A stretch of DNA of 64,000 bases. Origin: Leifsonia virtsii (lineage in GTDB: Bacteria; Actinomycetota; Actinomycetes; Actinomycetales; Microbacteriaceae). The position numbers were made by a program, and so were the translations under genes. The stretch covers positions 434,001 through 498,000 of the forward strand of contig NZ_JAROCB010000002.1 in assembly GCF_030433675.1 (NCBI RefSeq). Direction: 5' to 3'. A model generated the notes under the pieces. The model ran no database searches. It was not told the DNA's origin and was given only the letters and a program-made list of their open reading frames with translations. Below, piece after piece: positions 41,508-50,725 of the stretch (positions within the stretch are counted from its first letter, which is position 1; every line of letters starts with the position of its first letter).

Positions 41508-43879
41508 GCGGGCAGCCGGCCGTGCCGCCGTTCGACGTCGAGGCGACCCTCGCGGCGTTGACGCTGGAGGAGAAGGCGTCGCTGCTCTCCGGCGTCGACG
41601 ACTGGTTCACGCAGGCGATCGACCGGCCGGGGCTCGCCGCCCCCGTCCCGGCGGTCGAGGTGGGCGACGGCCCGCACGGCCTGCGCAAGGAGACCGGGGT
41701 CGACATGGTCTGGGTGCCGGCCACCGGGTTCCCGACGGCCTCCGCGATGGGCGCGTCCTGGGACCGCGACCTGATGCGCCGGGTCGGCGCGGCCATCGGC
41801 GAGGAGGCCCGCGCGGAGGGCGTGCAGGTCGTGCTCGGTCCCGGCGTCAACATGAAGCGCTCGCCGCTGTGCGGACGGAACTTCGAGTACTTCTCCGAGG
41901 ACCCGCTGCACTCGGGCGAGCTCGGCGCCGCGTACGTCCAGGGCGTCCAGTCGACCGGCGTCGGCACCTCGCTCAAGCACTTCGCCGCGAACAACCAGGA
42001 GATCGAGCGCACCCGCATCTCGGTCGTCGCCGACGAGCGGACGCTGCGCGAGACCTACCTCTCCGCGTTCGAGCGCGTGGTCGCGAAGGCCGATCCGTGG
42101 ACGGTGATGTGCTCCTACAACCGGCTGCTCGGCGTCCATGCGTCGCAGAACCGCTGGCTGCTGACCGAGGTGCTGCGGGAGGACTGGGGCTTCCGCGGCG
42201 CGGTGGTCTCCGACTGGAACGCGGTGCACGACCGGGTCGCGGCGCTGCGCGCCGGTCTCGACCTGGAGATGCCAGGCGAGGAGGGCCGCACGGACGCGGA
42301 GGTCGTCGCCGCGGTGCGCGCCGGGCTGCTCGACGAGTCCGTGGTCGACGACGCGGCCCGCCGGGTGCTGACCCTCGTCGCCCGCGCCTACCCGGGCCCG
42401 GACCTGGTCGACGGACCGGTGATGGCGCTCGGTCATCAGGCGGGCGACCGGCTGACCGCCGAGCAGCTGCGGCTGCTGCGCGCCGACGATCACCACGCGC
42501 TCGCCCGGGAGGCCGCCGCGGCCTGCATCACGCTGCTGCGCAACGAGCCGGTGGCAGGACGGGGTGCGCCGGCACTGCCGCTGGCCGAGACGGACGGCGG
42601 CGCGATCGCCGTGATCGGTGCGTTCGCCGAGCGCGCCCGCATCCAGGGCGGCGGCTCCTCCGGCGTGGACCCGACGCGGGTCGATGCGCCTCTCTACGCC
42701 CTCCGGGCCATCGCAGGCGAGCGCATCGCGTATGCGCCCGGCTATGTCTACGCCACACGGAACGCGTACCAGGACGACAACCTCGCCATCCTCGCCGCGC
42801 ACGGGATCGGGCACGACGAGTCCCGTCCGAACGTCGCCCGCCGCTCCGCCACCCTGGCGAAGGAGCTGCAGCTCGCCGAGGCGGTGCAGCGCGCCGGACG
42901 CGGGCCGCTCTCGCCCGTCGCCGAGCGGCTGATCGACGAGGCCGCGCACCTCGCCGAGAGCGCGGAGACCATCGTGGTCTTCGCCGGCCTCCCGCTCTCG
43001 TACGAGCAGGAGGCGAACGACCGGGACTCCCTCGACCTCCCCGCCGACCAGGTCGCGCTGCTCGCGCGCCTCGCCGACGTGCGGGACCGCACCGGCGCCT
43101 CCCTGATCGTGGTGCTGTCCAACGGCTCCCCGGTCGCGATGGACCCGTGGCACGACCGCGTGGACGCGATCGTGGAGGCGTGGCTCGGCGGCCAAGGGCT
43201 CGGGCATGCCGTGGCCGACGTGCTGTTCGGCCGCACGAATCCCTCGGGCCGGACCGCGGAGACCTTCCCGCTCGCCGTCGAGGACACCCCCGGGTTTCCG
43301 AACTGGATCGGCGAGCGCGGGACCGTGCTCTACGGCGAGGGCGTCTTCATCGGGTACCGCTGGTACGACGCGCTGCGGCGCGGCGTGCGCTACCCGTTCG
43401 GCCACGGCCTGTCGTACACCTCCTTCTCCTACCGGGACCTGGCGGTGGAGGTGGTGGATGCGGACGCTGGGACCGTCGCCGTCTCCGCCGTCGTGCGCAA
43501 CGACGGCGACCGCGCCGGCGCCGAGGTCGTGCAACTGTACGTCGGCGACCCGGACGCCGAGGTGCACCGTCCCGTGCGCGAGCTGCGCGGCTTCGAGAAG
43601 GTGCGCCTCGCGCCGGGGGAGGAGGCACGCGTCTCCTTCACGTTGGAGAACCGCGACTTCGCCTACTGGGACACGGCGGCGCTGCGGCCCGACGGGCGCA
43701 CGGGGCTGTGGCGGCGGGAGGGCGGCGAGTTCCGCATCGAGGTCGGTTCGTCGTCGCGCGACCTGCGCCTGTCGGCCACGATCGAGCTGCCCGACGACCC
43801 GGCGATCCCGCCGCTCGTCCCCGACGCGGAGCTGATCGACATCGCGGCGTCGCGGTTCGTCCAGGGCCACGCCGGCTGA
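41504..43879 (+). CDS. GH3-family beta-glycosidase
   Basis: 791 residues from a GTG overlapping the previous stop. The N-terminal barrel has GPHGLRKE, GPGVNMKRSPLCGRNFEYFS, SLKHFAANNQEIERTRIS and the nucleophile Asp237 in VVSDWNAVHD. The alpha/beta C-terminal domain has IAVIGAFAERARIQGGGSS, and a fibronectin-III-like domain ends the protein (FGHGLSYTSFSYRDLAVEVV). There is no signal peptide, so it acts on an imported glycoside. The layout fits beta-glucosidases; in this amino-sugar operon a beta-hexosaminide or mixed glycoside is equally possible. Confidence 0.92.
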   Translation: MSGQPAVPPFDVEATLAALTLEEKASLLSGVDDWFTQAIDRPGLAAPVPAVEVGDGPHGLRKETGVDMVWVPATGFPTASAMGASWDRDLMRRVGAAIGEEARAEGVQVVLGPGVNMKRSPLCGRNFEYFSEDPLHSGELGAAYVQGVQSTGVGTSLKHFAANNQEIERTRISVVADERTLRETYLSAFERVVAKADPWTVMCSYNRLLGVHASQNRWLLTEVLREDWGFRGAVVSDWNAVHDRVAALRAGLDLEMPGEEGRTDAEVVAAVRAGLLDESVVDDAARRVLTLVARAYPGPDLVDGPVMALGHQAGDRLTAEQLRLLRADDHHALAREAAAACITLLRNEPVAGRGAPALPLAETDGGAIAVIGAFAERARIQGGGSSGVDPTRVDAPLYALRAIAGERIAYAPGYVYATRNAYQDDNLAILAAHGIGHDESRPNVARRSATLAKELQLAEAVQRAGRGPLSPVAERLIDEAAHLAESAETIVVFAGLPLSYEQEANDRDSLDLPADQVALLARLADVRDRTGASLIVVLSNGSPVAMDPWHDRVDAIVEAWLGGQGLGHAVADVLFGRTNPSGRTAETFPLAVEDTPGFPNWIGERGTVLYGEGVFIGYRWYDALRRGVRYPFGHGLSYTSFSYRDLAVEVVDADAGTVAVSAVVRNDGDRAGAEVVQLYVGDPDAEVHRPVRELRGFEKVRLAPGEEARVSFTLENRDFAYWDTAALRPDGRTGLWRREGGEFRIEVGSSSRDLRLSATIELPDDPAIPPLVPDAELIDIAASRFVQGHAG

Positions 43880-43971
43880 GGCTCGCGCGGCCGTGGGCCT
43901 TTAGCCCTTCCCGGGCGACGATCGCCGGGCGCACCATGGGTGTGCAGCGAGGCGCTGGTCCGTCTCGGCCC

Positions 43972-43992
43972 GGGGGGGGGGGGGGGGGGGGG
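43972..43992. repeat. 21-base homopolymeric G tract
   Basis: Twenty-one consecutive G residues lie in the 234-bp gap between the convergent GH3 and polymer-forming protein genes. The 8-mer GGTCCGTC (43957-43964) and its complement (43994-44001) flank it, so the tract would form the loop of a hairpin in RNA. No gene reads through it. Confidence 0.95.
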
Positions 43993-44067
43993 TGACGGAC
44001 CGGTGGTCGCCCGCGCGACCTGGACCCGCGGTCGAAGCGGGGTGGACGATCGCGCCAGAGGGCGACC

Positions 44068-44105
44068 GGCTCGTGCCGCAACAGGGGGCTGATGCGGCAC
44101 GAGCC
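44068..44105 (-). terminator. terminator hairpin of the polymer-forming protein gene
   Basis: A perfect 13-bp stem (GGCTCGTGCCGCA at 44068-44080 with 44093-44105) encloses a 12-nt loop. It starts eight bases beyond the minus-strand stop at 44114. It could also catch read-through from the GH3 operon. Confidence 0.7.
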
Positions 44106-44113
44106 ATCCACCG

Positions 44114-45268
44114 CTACGGTACGAGCGGGCCGTCACCCGGCGCAGGCGCCACGGGCGCGACCGGTCCCGCCGCATGCTCTGCCATCACCGGCTCCGGCGC
44201 GGGCGGCAGGCTCCACGGCCGCAGCCGCCGCAGGTGCAGCAGCTCGGCGCCCAGCCCGAAGAACACCATGGCGAGCCAGACCAGGATGTTCAGCCACGGC
44301 ACCTGCAGCGCCGCGATCAGGATGATGCCGCCGAGGAACGACGTGAGCACCGGATGCGGCCGCCCACGGAGCACCAGCCGTCCCAGGTAGTAGGAGCTCA
44401 CGAGGAAGGTGGCGAGCGTCAGCACGATCCAGATCAGCAGCCCGGCCAGCGCCAGCGGCGCCCCGATGATCGTCACGAGCAGGAAGAGCAGCGCGAACGG
44501 CACCACGATGGAGGCGACGAAGCCGACCAGCAGCGCCCGCCAGGGCGACGGCATGAGCTCGTCCGTGACGCGATGCAGCCAGCGCGGCACGAGCAGGCCC
44601 GCGGCGACCGTGATGAGGCTTAGGGCGATGAGCGCGTACAGCAGCCCGAGCGCCCAGCCCAGCACCACCGCCCACGGCGAGATCTCCACCCGCTGCGCCG
44701 GTTGCGGCTCGATGTGGTCCACCGTGCCGGACACGGCGCCGTCGGCGATGCGCGCGGTCTTGCTGCTCGAATAGGTGACGTCCCCGCCGACCGTGCCGTC
44801 GATCCGCAGGTCGCCGACGCTCAGCAGCAGGTCGCGGCCGACATCCCCGGAGATCCCTGCCGTGGCCACGGTCGCGACGATGTCCTTCCCGACCCGGCCG
44901 TCGCGGGCGACCACGAGGTCGGCGCCGAAGATGGTGGCGCTGCGCGTCACCTCGCCGTTGATGGTCACCGTCTGGGCGGCGAGCCGGAGGTTGCCGTCCA
45001 CCCTCCCCGTGATCGTGATGGTCTGCGCGGCCGCGATCACGTCGCCCGTGACGTCGCCGCTGATGGTGACGCTCTGCGCGGCGGCGTAGACGTCGCCGTC
45101 GACCGTGTCGGAGACGTCGACGGAGGTCCCGCTGTAGAGGTGCGGTCCGGGGCCGTCGTTCACGGCCAGCCGGGCGGTGGCGGCGGTGGCGCCGCCGATG
45201 CCGACGGCGACGGCGGCCGCCACGGCGGTCAGCGCGACCAGACGGACGACGCGTGCTCGAACGCTCAT
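44114..45268 (-). CDS. polymer-forming (bactofilin-like) domain membrane protein
   Basis: 384 residues. A signal peptide or first helix (about 10-30) is followed by repeats of the form VDGDVYAAAQSVTISGDVTG and DGNLRLAAQTVTINGEV (about 50-185), which give a beta-helical polymer-forming fold. Then come four to five membrane helices (about 200-350) and a Pro/Ala-rich tail. The repeats probably lie outside the membrane. Proteins of this layout are widespread but without a defined function; a scaffold or envelope role is inferred. Confidence 0.82.
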   Translation of the reverse strand: MSVRARVVRLVALTAVAAAVAVGIGGATAATARLAVNDGPGPHLYSGTSVDVSDTVDGDVYAAAQSVTISGDVTGDVIAAAQTITITGRVDGNLRLAAQTVTINGEVTRSATIFGADLVVARDGRVGKDIVATVATAGISGDVGRDLLLSVGDLRIDGTVGGDVTYSSSKTARIADGAVSGTVDHIEPQPAQRVEISPWAVVLGWALGLLYALIALSLITVAAGLLVPRWLHRVTDELMPSPWRALLVGFVASIVVPFALLFLLVTIIGAPLALAGLLIWIVLTLATFLVSSYYLGRLVLRGRPHPVLTSFLGGIILIAALQVPWLNILVWLAMVFFGLGAELLHLRRLRPWSLPPAPEPVMAEHAAGPVAPVAPAPGDGPLVP

Positions 45269-45382
45269 GTCATTCCTCGACCTTCGGTTGGGAGGCGGTG
45301 GGTTCGGTTCGTGTCGAGTGAATCCGCGGGGCCACTGCCGCGGGGAGGGCAGAAAGTCCCTCGGCGGGATGGAGGTGCCTCG

Positions 45383-48300
45383 TCACAGCTCCAGCTCGCG
45401 GGTCTCGCCCGTGTGGAGGAGTACCGGCTGCCCCTCGACGACGATCCGGACCGGGTCCGCGAACCCGGGCGCCGAGGCGATCCGCAGCAGGTCCTGCGTG
45501 ATCGTCACCGCCAGCCGGTGCCCGCGGTAGACGATCGTGAACGCGAGGGAGTCGAGTTCCGCGGGCAGCAGCGGGTGGAACCAGAGCATGTCCGCCCGCG
45601 CCTCGAGGCCCGCGTAGCACCGGGTCAGCAGGTCGACGGAGCCGGCCATCGCCGCCAGGTGGATGCCCTGCTTCGTCGTCCCGCCCTGGATGTCGGAGAG
45701 GTCGCTCTGCAGAGTCCGCTCCAGGAACTCCCACGACCGGCTGCGGTCGCGCCGGGCCTCCAGCCACGAGTGCACCACGTTCGAGAGCGTCGACCCGTAC
45801 GTCGAGGTGCGCGAGTACCGCTCGACCGTGCGCACGACGGCGTCCGCGTCGAGCGGGTACCCCAGGTGCTTGAGCAGCTCGCGGAGCTCCTCGGCCGAGA
45901 ACAGGTACAGCAGCATGAGCGAGTCCGGCTGCTTGGAGACCTGGTAGCGGTCGGTGCTGTCACCCTCCGCGTTCAGGATCAGGTCGAGGCGCTGGATGTT
46001 CGGGTACCGGCCGCGGTACGCATCCAGATCGAGGGTCGCCAGGCCGTCGTACCCGGCGAACTGCGACAGCGTGCCGTCGGCGTTGAACACGATCCTGAGC
46101 CGCTTGGCGATGTGGGACCAGCGCTCGACCTCGCCGGCCGAGAAGGAGAGCGACGCGTACGCGGACGCGTCAGGGCGCACGGACAGGATGCGCGCTGTGT
46201 CCACCGCGCGCAGGAGCACCCAGGCGGTCATCACGTTCGTGTACACGTTGTCGGTCAGGCCCGCGCCGGGATGTTCCGGCGGCCCGTCGTGGAACTCGTC
46301 GGGCCCCATGACCCCCGCGATCGAGTAGCGTCCGGAGGCCTCGTCCCACTCGGCGAGGGAGGCGAAGTAGCGGGCGATGTCGACGATGAGCTCCGCGCCC
46401 TCCTCCGCGAGGTAGTCGGCGTCGCCGGTCAGCTGATAGTACTGCCACACGCTGTAGGCGATGCCGAGGCCGACGTGCCGCTGCAGGTGCGAGTGGTCGG
46501 GCATCCACGATCCGGTGAGCGGGTTGAACAGCCGGTCGGGCGTGACGTCCTCCCCGGTCGTCGCGCTCTGCCAGGGGAAGCACGCGCCCGCGTGCCCCGC
46601 CTCGGCCGCCGCGACGCGGGCGGCCGGCAGCCTCCGCCGCCGGTAGCCGAGCAGGGCGCGGGTCACGGCGGGCCGGCGGAGCGTGAGCACCGGGTAGACG
46701 AAGAGCTCGTCCCAGAAGACGTGGCCGCCGTAGCCGTCGCCGCTGAGACCGCGCGCGGGAACACCGGCGTCGAGGTCGGAGTCCACACCCGCGAGGGTCT
46801 GCAGCAGGTGGAACGTGTTCAGGTGGAGGGCGAGGTCGACCTCGCCCTCCGGGCGGATCTCGCAGGCGAAGTCGGTCCACAGCCGTTCCCACGCCTCGGC
46901 GTGGTCGTCGAGCAGCCGCGCGAACCGTGGTGCGCGGGCCAGTGTCCCCTGGGCGGCCTCGGCCGCAGAGCGGATGGCGCGGTCGCGGGACGTGCTCACC
47001 GACGCGATCTTCTCGACGGCGACGCTCCGGCCGTCCTCGAGGTCGACGGTGAACTCGTGGAAGAGGGCGGGCCCGTCCTGGACGAGCTGCGGCGGTTCCG
47101 TCGCCGGGCCGCCGTCGCGGAACACCCGAGTCCGCACCGCCAGCCCGATGTGCACGCCGGAGCCGGGCGTCTCCACCGTGCACAGCAGCGTGTCGGGGGA
47201 GACCTCCGACAGCCGGCCGGCGGCGGTGCGGGTGGGGGAGGCGTCGATGCCGGACCGGACGGTGAGCCGGCCGCTCCAGCCGCGCGCGGTGACGGTGGCC
47301 TCCACCGCGGCGAGCCGGGGCGCCCCCTGCGACACGATGCGGCGGAACCGGATGACGCTCTCGCGGCCACGCTCGTCGCGCGCGACGACCGTGCGCCGGA
47401 GCACTCCCTGGCGCAGGTCCAGGTCCTGCCGGAAGGCGACGACGTCGGCGTCGTCGATGCGGAACCACTCCCCGTCGTCGACGCGGAGGAGGAGTGGCAG
47501 CCAGCTGGGAGCGTCGACCAGCCGGTCGTCGGCGTCCGGATCGTCGCCCGAGGTGTCGTACACCCCGGCGAGCGAGGCGCCGGGCCGGTGGATGCCGTCC
47601 ACCGTCGCCTCCTCGGCGGCGCCGCGCACGGCCTGATAGCCGCTGGACAGTGTGCAGAGGCTCTCCCTCGTGCCCTCCTCGGCGGGGTCGTAGCCGGTGA
47701 ACTCCAGCACCCAGCTGTCCGGCGCCCCGGTGCGGACGATGCGGGAGGACGCGGTCGCTCCGAGCGCGCCGAGGTCGGCCACCACCGCGTCCGCTCCGGC
47801 CCTGCGGAGGGCGGCCGCACGGCGCGGCATCGGGGCGATGCCGACCACGAGACCGAACCCGCCGGCGCGCGCGGCGCGGACGCCGGCCTCCGAGTCCTCC
47901 ACGAGCAGGGCGTCACCCGCGCGCACGCCGAGCCGCCGGCACGCCTCGAGGAACAGGGCGGGGTCGGGTTTGGATGCCAGCCCCAGCTCCCGGGCCACCT
48001 CGCCGTCGACCACCTCGTCGAGGAACGGCCGGAACGGCGTCCGGTCGAGGATCGCCTGGGCGTTGCGGCTCGCCGTCGCCACCGCGATCCGCATCCCGGC
48101 CGCCTCGAGCGCCGTGAGGAACGGCACGGCCCCTGCGACCAGCGGGATGCCGTCGGAGCCCCCGAGCAGGTCCTGGAACAGCCGTTGCTTCCTCTCCGCC
48201 AGCCGGGCGACCAGCGCCGCAGGAGAGCGCTCGCCGACGACGCCGCGGGAGGCGAGGAAGGTCCGGATGCCGTCCTCCCGGCTCCGCCCGTCCACCCACC

Positions 48301-48466
48301 GCTCGTAGTCGGCCGGGGCGAACGGTGCCGCGTCCGGCGCGAGCCGGGGCAGCTCCTCCTGGAAGAGCGCCGCCCAGGCGCGCGCGTGCAGGTCGCGGGT
48401 GAGCGTGAGCACTCCGTCCAGGTCGAGCACGGCCGCGGTGACGGGCAGGTCGAGGAGGACGTCCAT
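45383..48466 (-). CDS. HAD beta-phosphoglucomutase/GH65 disaccharide phosphorylase fusion
   Basis: 1,027 residues. Residues 1-235 are a HAD phosphoglucomutase-type hydrolase: AAVLDLDGVLT nucleophile loop, RIAVATASRNAQ, and LLVEDSEAGVRAARAGGFGL. From about 245 to the end is a GH65 glycosidase: N-terminal beta-sandwich, (alpha/alpha)6 barrel with YGGHVFWDELFVYPVL, and general acid Glu724 in GVMGPDEFHDG. GH65 enzymes phosphorolyse alpha-disaccharides such as trehalose, maltose or kojibiose to beta-glucose 1-phosphate, and the fused mutase would convert this to glucose 6-phosphate. The precise disaccharide cannot be read by eye. It seems to stand alone. Confidence 0.92.
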   Translation of the reverse strand: MDVLLDLPVTAAVLDLDGVLTLTRDLHARAWAALFQEELPRLAPDAAPFAPADYERWVDGRSREDGIRTFLASRGVVGERSPAALVARLAERKQRLFQDLLGGSDGIPLVAGAVPFLTALEAAGMRIAVATASRNAQAILDRTPFRPFLDEVVDGEVARELGLASKPDPALFLEACRRLGVRAGDALLVEDSEAGVRAARAGGFGLVVGIAPMPRRAAALRRAGADAVVADLGALGATASSRIVRTGAPDSWVLEFTGYDPAEEGTRESLCTLSSGYQAVRGAAEEATVDGIHRPGASLAGVYDTSGDDPDADDRLVDAPSWLPLLLRVDDGEWFRIDDADVVAFRQDLDLRQGVLRRTVVARDERGRESVIRFRRIVSQGAPRLAAVEATVTARGWSGRLTVRSGIDASPTRTAAGRLSEVSPDTLLCTVETPGSGVHIGLAVRTRVFRDGGPATEPPQLVQDGPALFHEFTVDLEDGRSVAVEKIASVSTSRDRAIRSAAEAAQGTLARAPRFARLLDDHAEAWERLWTDFACEIRPEGEVDLALHLNTFHLLQTLAGVDSDLDAGVPARGLSGDGYGGHVFWDELFVYPVLTLRRPAVTRALLGYRRRRLPAARVAAAEAGHAGACFPWQSATTGEDVTPDRLFNPLTGSWMPDHSHLQRHVGLGIAYSVWQYYQLTGDADYLAEEGAELIVDIARYFASLAEWDEASGRYSIAGVMGPDEFHDGPPEHPGAGLTDNVYTNVMTAWVLLRAVDTARILSVRPDASAYASLSFSAGEVERWSHIAKRLRIVFNADGTLSQFAGYDGLATLDLDAYRGRYPNIQRLDLILNAEGDSTDRYQVSKQPDSLMLLYLFSAEELRELLKHLGYPLDADAVVRTVERYSRTSTYGSTLSNVVHSWLEARRDRSRSWEFLERTLQSDLSDIQGGTTKQGIHLAAMAGSVDLLTRCYAGLEARADMLWFHPLLPAELDSLAFTIVYRGHRLAVTITQDLLRIASAPGFADPVRIVVEGQPVLLHTGETRELEL

Positions 48467-48494
48467 GGTCGCGCCCTCCTCCGCCGTCCCGACG

Positions 48495-48716
48495 TCAGTG
48501 CCCGTGGGCGCCCGATGCCGCGGCGGAGTCGCCGCGGTGCTCGATGTGCGCGTCGGGTCCGGGGAAGACGAGCGTGGTCCGCTCGTCGTCCTCCCACCGC
48601 ACCTGGTATGGGGGAGCGCCGCCCTCGCCGTGCACCTCCTGGATCAGGCCGACCCGCGCCGGCCCTTCGAGGTGGTTGGAGGCGATGATCAAGAAGTCTC
48701 CGACGTGCGCCTGCAT
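48495..48716 (-). CDS. DUF1918 small protein
   Basis: 73 residues from ATG 48716 (MQAHVGDFLIIASNHLEGPA). The SH3-like core GDFLII, RVGLIQEVHGEGG, PYQVRWEDDERTTLVFPGPD is the DUF1918 signature, found mainly in actinobacteria. The His/Ala-rich tail looks unstructured. Function unknown. It lies 28 bp upstream of the HAD-GH65 gene on the same strand and may be co-transcribed with it. Confidence 0.88.
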   Translation of the reverse strand: MQAHVGDFLIIASNHLEGPARVGLIQEVHGEGGAPPYQVRWEDDERTTLVFPGPDAHIEHRGDSAAASGAHGH

Positions 48717-48818
48717 GCTGCACCGCCCTTCGCTGCGCGTCCCGTCGTCACGGGTGCAGAGGAAGCGTAGGCGCGCGGGCCGGGAGCAGGGCGGGGCCAA
48801 AGTCCCGTCGATCGGCGG

Positions 48819-48853
48819 TTGTGCTTTATTACTGCAAGTTGCAGAATTATGCC
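48819..48853 (+). promoter_or_regulatory. ROK-box promoter of the DUF4832 protein gene
   Basis: TTGTGC, a 17-bp spacer and CAGAAT form a promoter whose spacer contains CTGCAAGTTG, giving the palindromic GCAAGTTGC. From 48820 to 48853 it matches 51941-51974 at 28 of 34 positions. The centred operator would let the ROK repressor block RNA polymerase. The downstream start is ATG 48884. Confidence 0.65.
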
Positions 48854-48883
48854 ACCGCTCATCTGCGTTCAGAGAGGAACACT

Positions 48884-50671
48884 ATGAAGAGGATCATCCA
48901 GGCGATGGTCGCCTCGCTCGCCCTCGCCGCCGCGGCCGTCGCCGCGCCCGCGCTCGGGGCCGCGTCGGCGCCACCCTCCGCCGCCGCCACACCGGGCTGG
49001 ACCGCGCTCGCCGCGGGGTCCGAGCCGCAATCCAACCCGCTCAAGGGCTTCATCCCGTACCAAGGGTCGTATTCGACCTTCCCGTACACGATGGAGTGGG
49101 CGTACTTCCCCGTCAACGCCGTCATGAGCGGGCCCAACACCTTCAACTGGTCGCAGGTCGACAGCGTCCTGAACGACATCGCGTCGCGCGGCCACCAGAC
49201 CGCGTTCCGTTTCTACCTCGACTATCCGACCAAGCCGAGCGGCATCCCTCAGTACCTGATCAACGGCGGCCTGACGACCCACTCCTACAACGACTACGGC
49301 AACAACGGCGTCAGCGTCTCGCCGAACTACGACGACCCCAACCTCCGGACGGCGATGGACCAGTTCATCGCCGCGCTCGGCGCCCGGTACGACGGCGACG
49401 CCCGCGTCGGCTTCGTGCAGGCGGGGCTGCTCGGGTTCTGGGGCGAGTGGCACACCTACCCGTACAACGGGACCAACGGCCAGCCCGACTGGTTCGCATC
49501 CAGTGCGACGCAGGCGCAGATCCTGAACGACTTCGTGAACGCGTTCCACACCACGAAGCTCGAGGTGCGGCAGCCGAACACCCAGAACGCCTCGCTGCCG
49601 ATCGGCTACCACGACGACTCCTTCGCCCTGGAGACCAAGACCAGCTCGCTGGGCTGGCACTTCATGGACAACATGGCCGCCGCGGGTGCGACGAACAAGT
49701 GGCAGACGCAGTCCATCGGCGGCGAACTTCGGCCGGAGCTCCAGTCGTGCATCTTCAGCACCTCCGGCTGCCCGGTCATCGAGGACGGCGGGGACAACGA
49801 CTTCCCCGGGAGCGTCAGCCAGACGCACGTGAGCTGGCTGCTGAACCACTACGCGTTCCAGACCGGCTACTCCGCCTCCGACAAGCCGCGCGCCCTCGCC
49901 GGCGCGCAGTCGATGGGCTACTCGTTCCGTGCGACGGAGGCGCTGGTGCCCACCACCATCGCCACCGGCAGCAGCGCGTCGGTCGGCATCACGATCTCCA
50001 ACGTCGGGATCGCGCCGTTCTACTACTCTTGGCCGATCACGCTCGCGCTGGTCGACGGCTCGGGAACGATCGTCAAGCAGTCGACCACGTCGTGGCACGT
50101 CTCCGACATCGCCAGCGACGCGTCGAAGCAGTTTACGGGGACGTTCGCGACCTCCGGCGTCGCGAACGGCAGCTACCGGCTGCTCGCCCAGGTGACCAAC
50201 CCGCTCTCGGGCGGCGCGCCCATCCGGTTCGCTAACGCGGCGCAAGACACCGTGAAGTCGGGCTGGCTCACGCTCGGCACGACCACGGTGTCGACCGGGG
50301 CGACGGGCGCGAGCTACGAGGCGGAGGCGCCCGCGAACACGCTGACCGGCACCGCCGTCGTGGCCTCCTGCTCGGGATGCTCGGGCGGCTCGAAGGTCGG
50401 CTACCTCGGCAACGGGGCGACGCTCACCGTGAACGGCGTCGCGGGAGGCTTCTCCAGCTTCCGCATCGCCTACGCCTCGGCCGTGGCGCGGAACGCCACG
50501 GTGAAGGTCGACGGCGGCACGGCGACCTCGGTCGCGTTCCCGGCCACCGCCGACTGGAACACGGTCGGCACGGTGACGGTGAACCTGGCGCTCCCGTCCG
50601 GGACGCACACGATCACGATCGCCAACCCGTCGGACTGGGCGCCCGACATCGACCGGGTCATCACCGGATGA
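48884..50671 (+). CDS. secreted DUF4832-type glycoside-associated protein with C-terminal CBM-like domain
   Basis: 595 residues from ATG 48884 with AGAGAGG upstream. A signal peptide (about 1-30) precedes a barrel-like domain (NPLKGFIPYQG, FPYTMEWAYFPVNAVM, FRFYLDYPTKPSGIPQYL, GFVQAGLLGFWGEWHTYP). A DUF4832-like part (about 230-475) with RALAGAQSMGYSFRATEALV and an Ig-like stretch follows, and a C-terminal carbohydrate-binding domain of CBM6/35 type (about 495-595: ASYEAEAPANTLTGTAVV, IANPSDWAPDIDRVI). The WGEWH segment could hold catalytic acids, but no activity is established. The shared promoter box puts it in the alpha-galactoside regulon. Confidence 0.82.
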   Translation: MKRIIQAMVASLALAAAAVAAPALGAASAPPSAAATPGWTALAAGSEPQSNPLKGFIPYQGSYSTFPYTMEWAYFPVNAVMSGPNTFNWSQVDSVLNDIASRGHQTAFRFYLDYPTKPSGIPQYLINGGLTTHSYNDYGNNGVSVSPNYDDPNLRTAMDQFIAALGARYDGDARVGFVQAGLLGFWGEWHTYPYNGTNGQPDWFASSATQAQILNDFVNAFHTTKLEVRQPNTQNASLPIGYHDDSFALETKTSSLGWHFMDNMAAAGATNKWQTQSIGGELRPELQSCIFSTSGCPVIEDGGDNDFPGSVSQTHVSWLLNHYAFQTGYSASDKPRALAGAQSMGYSFRATEALVPTTIATGSSASVGITISNVGIAPFYYSWPITLALVDGSGTIVKQSTTSWHVSDIASDASKQFTGTFATSGVANGSYRLLAQVTNPLSGGAPIRFANAAQDTVKSGWLTLGTTTVSTGATGASYEAEAPANTLTGTAVVASCSGCSGGSKVGYLGNGATLTVNGVAGGFSSFRIAYASAVARNATVKVDGGTATSVAFPATADWNTVGTVTVNLALPSGTHTITIANPSDWAPDIDRVITG

Positions 50672-50679
50672 CCCGCTGA

Positions 50680-50725
50680 GACGGCGGCCCCGGGGACCCG
50701 CAGCGGCTCCGGGGCCGACGCCGTC
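50680..50725. terminator. hairpin between the DUF4832 and ROK genes
   Basis: GACGGCGGCCCCGG (50680-50693) pairs with CCGGGGC and CGCCGTC (50709-50715, 50719-50725) with a three-base bulge. It starts nine bases after the plus-strand stop and reaches the ROK stop codon, so it can end both convergent transcripts. Confidence 0.6.

Noticed and set aside
43972-43992. Phase-variable coding tract
   Set aside because: The G run lies outside both neighbouring genes, and no gene frame crosses it, so it cannot switch a protein on or off by frameshift.
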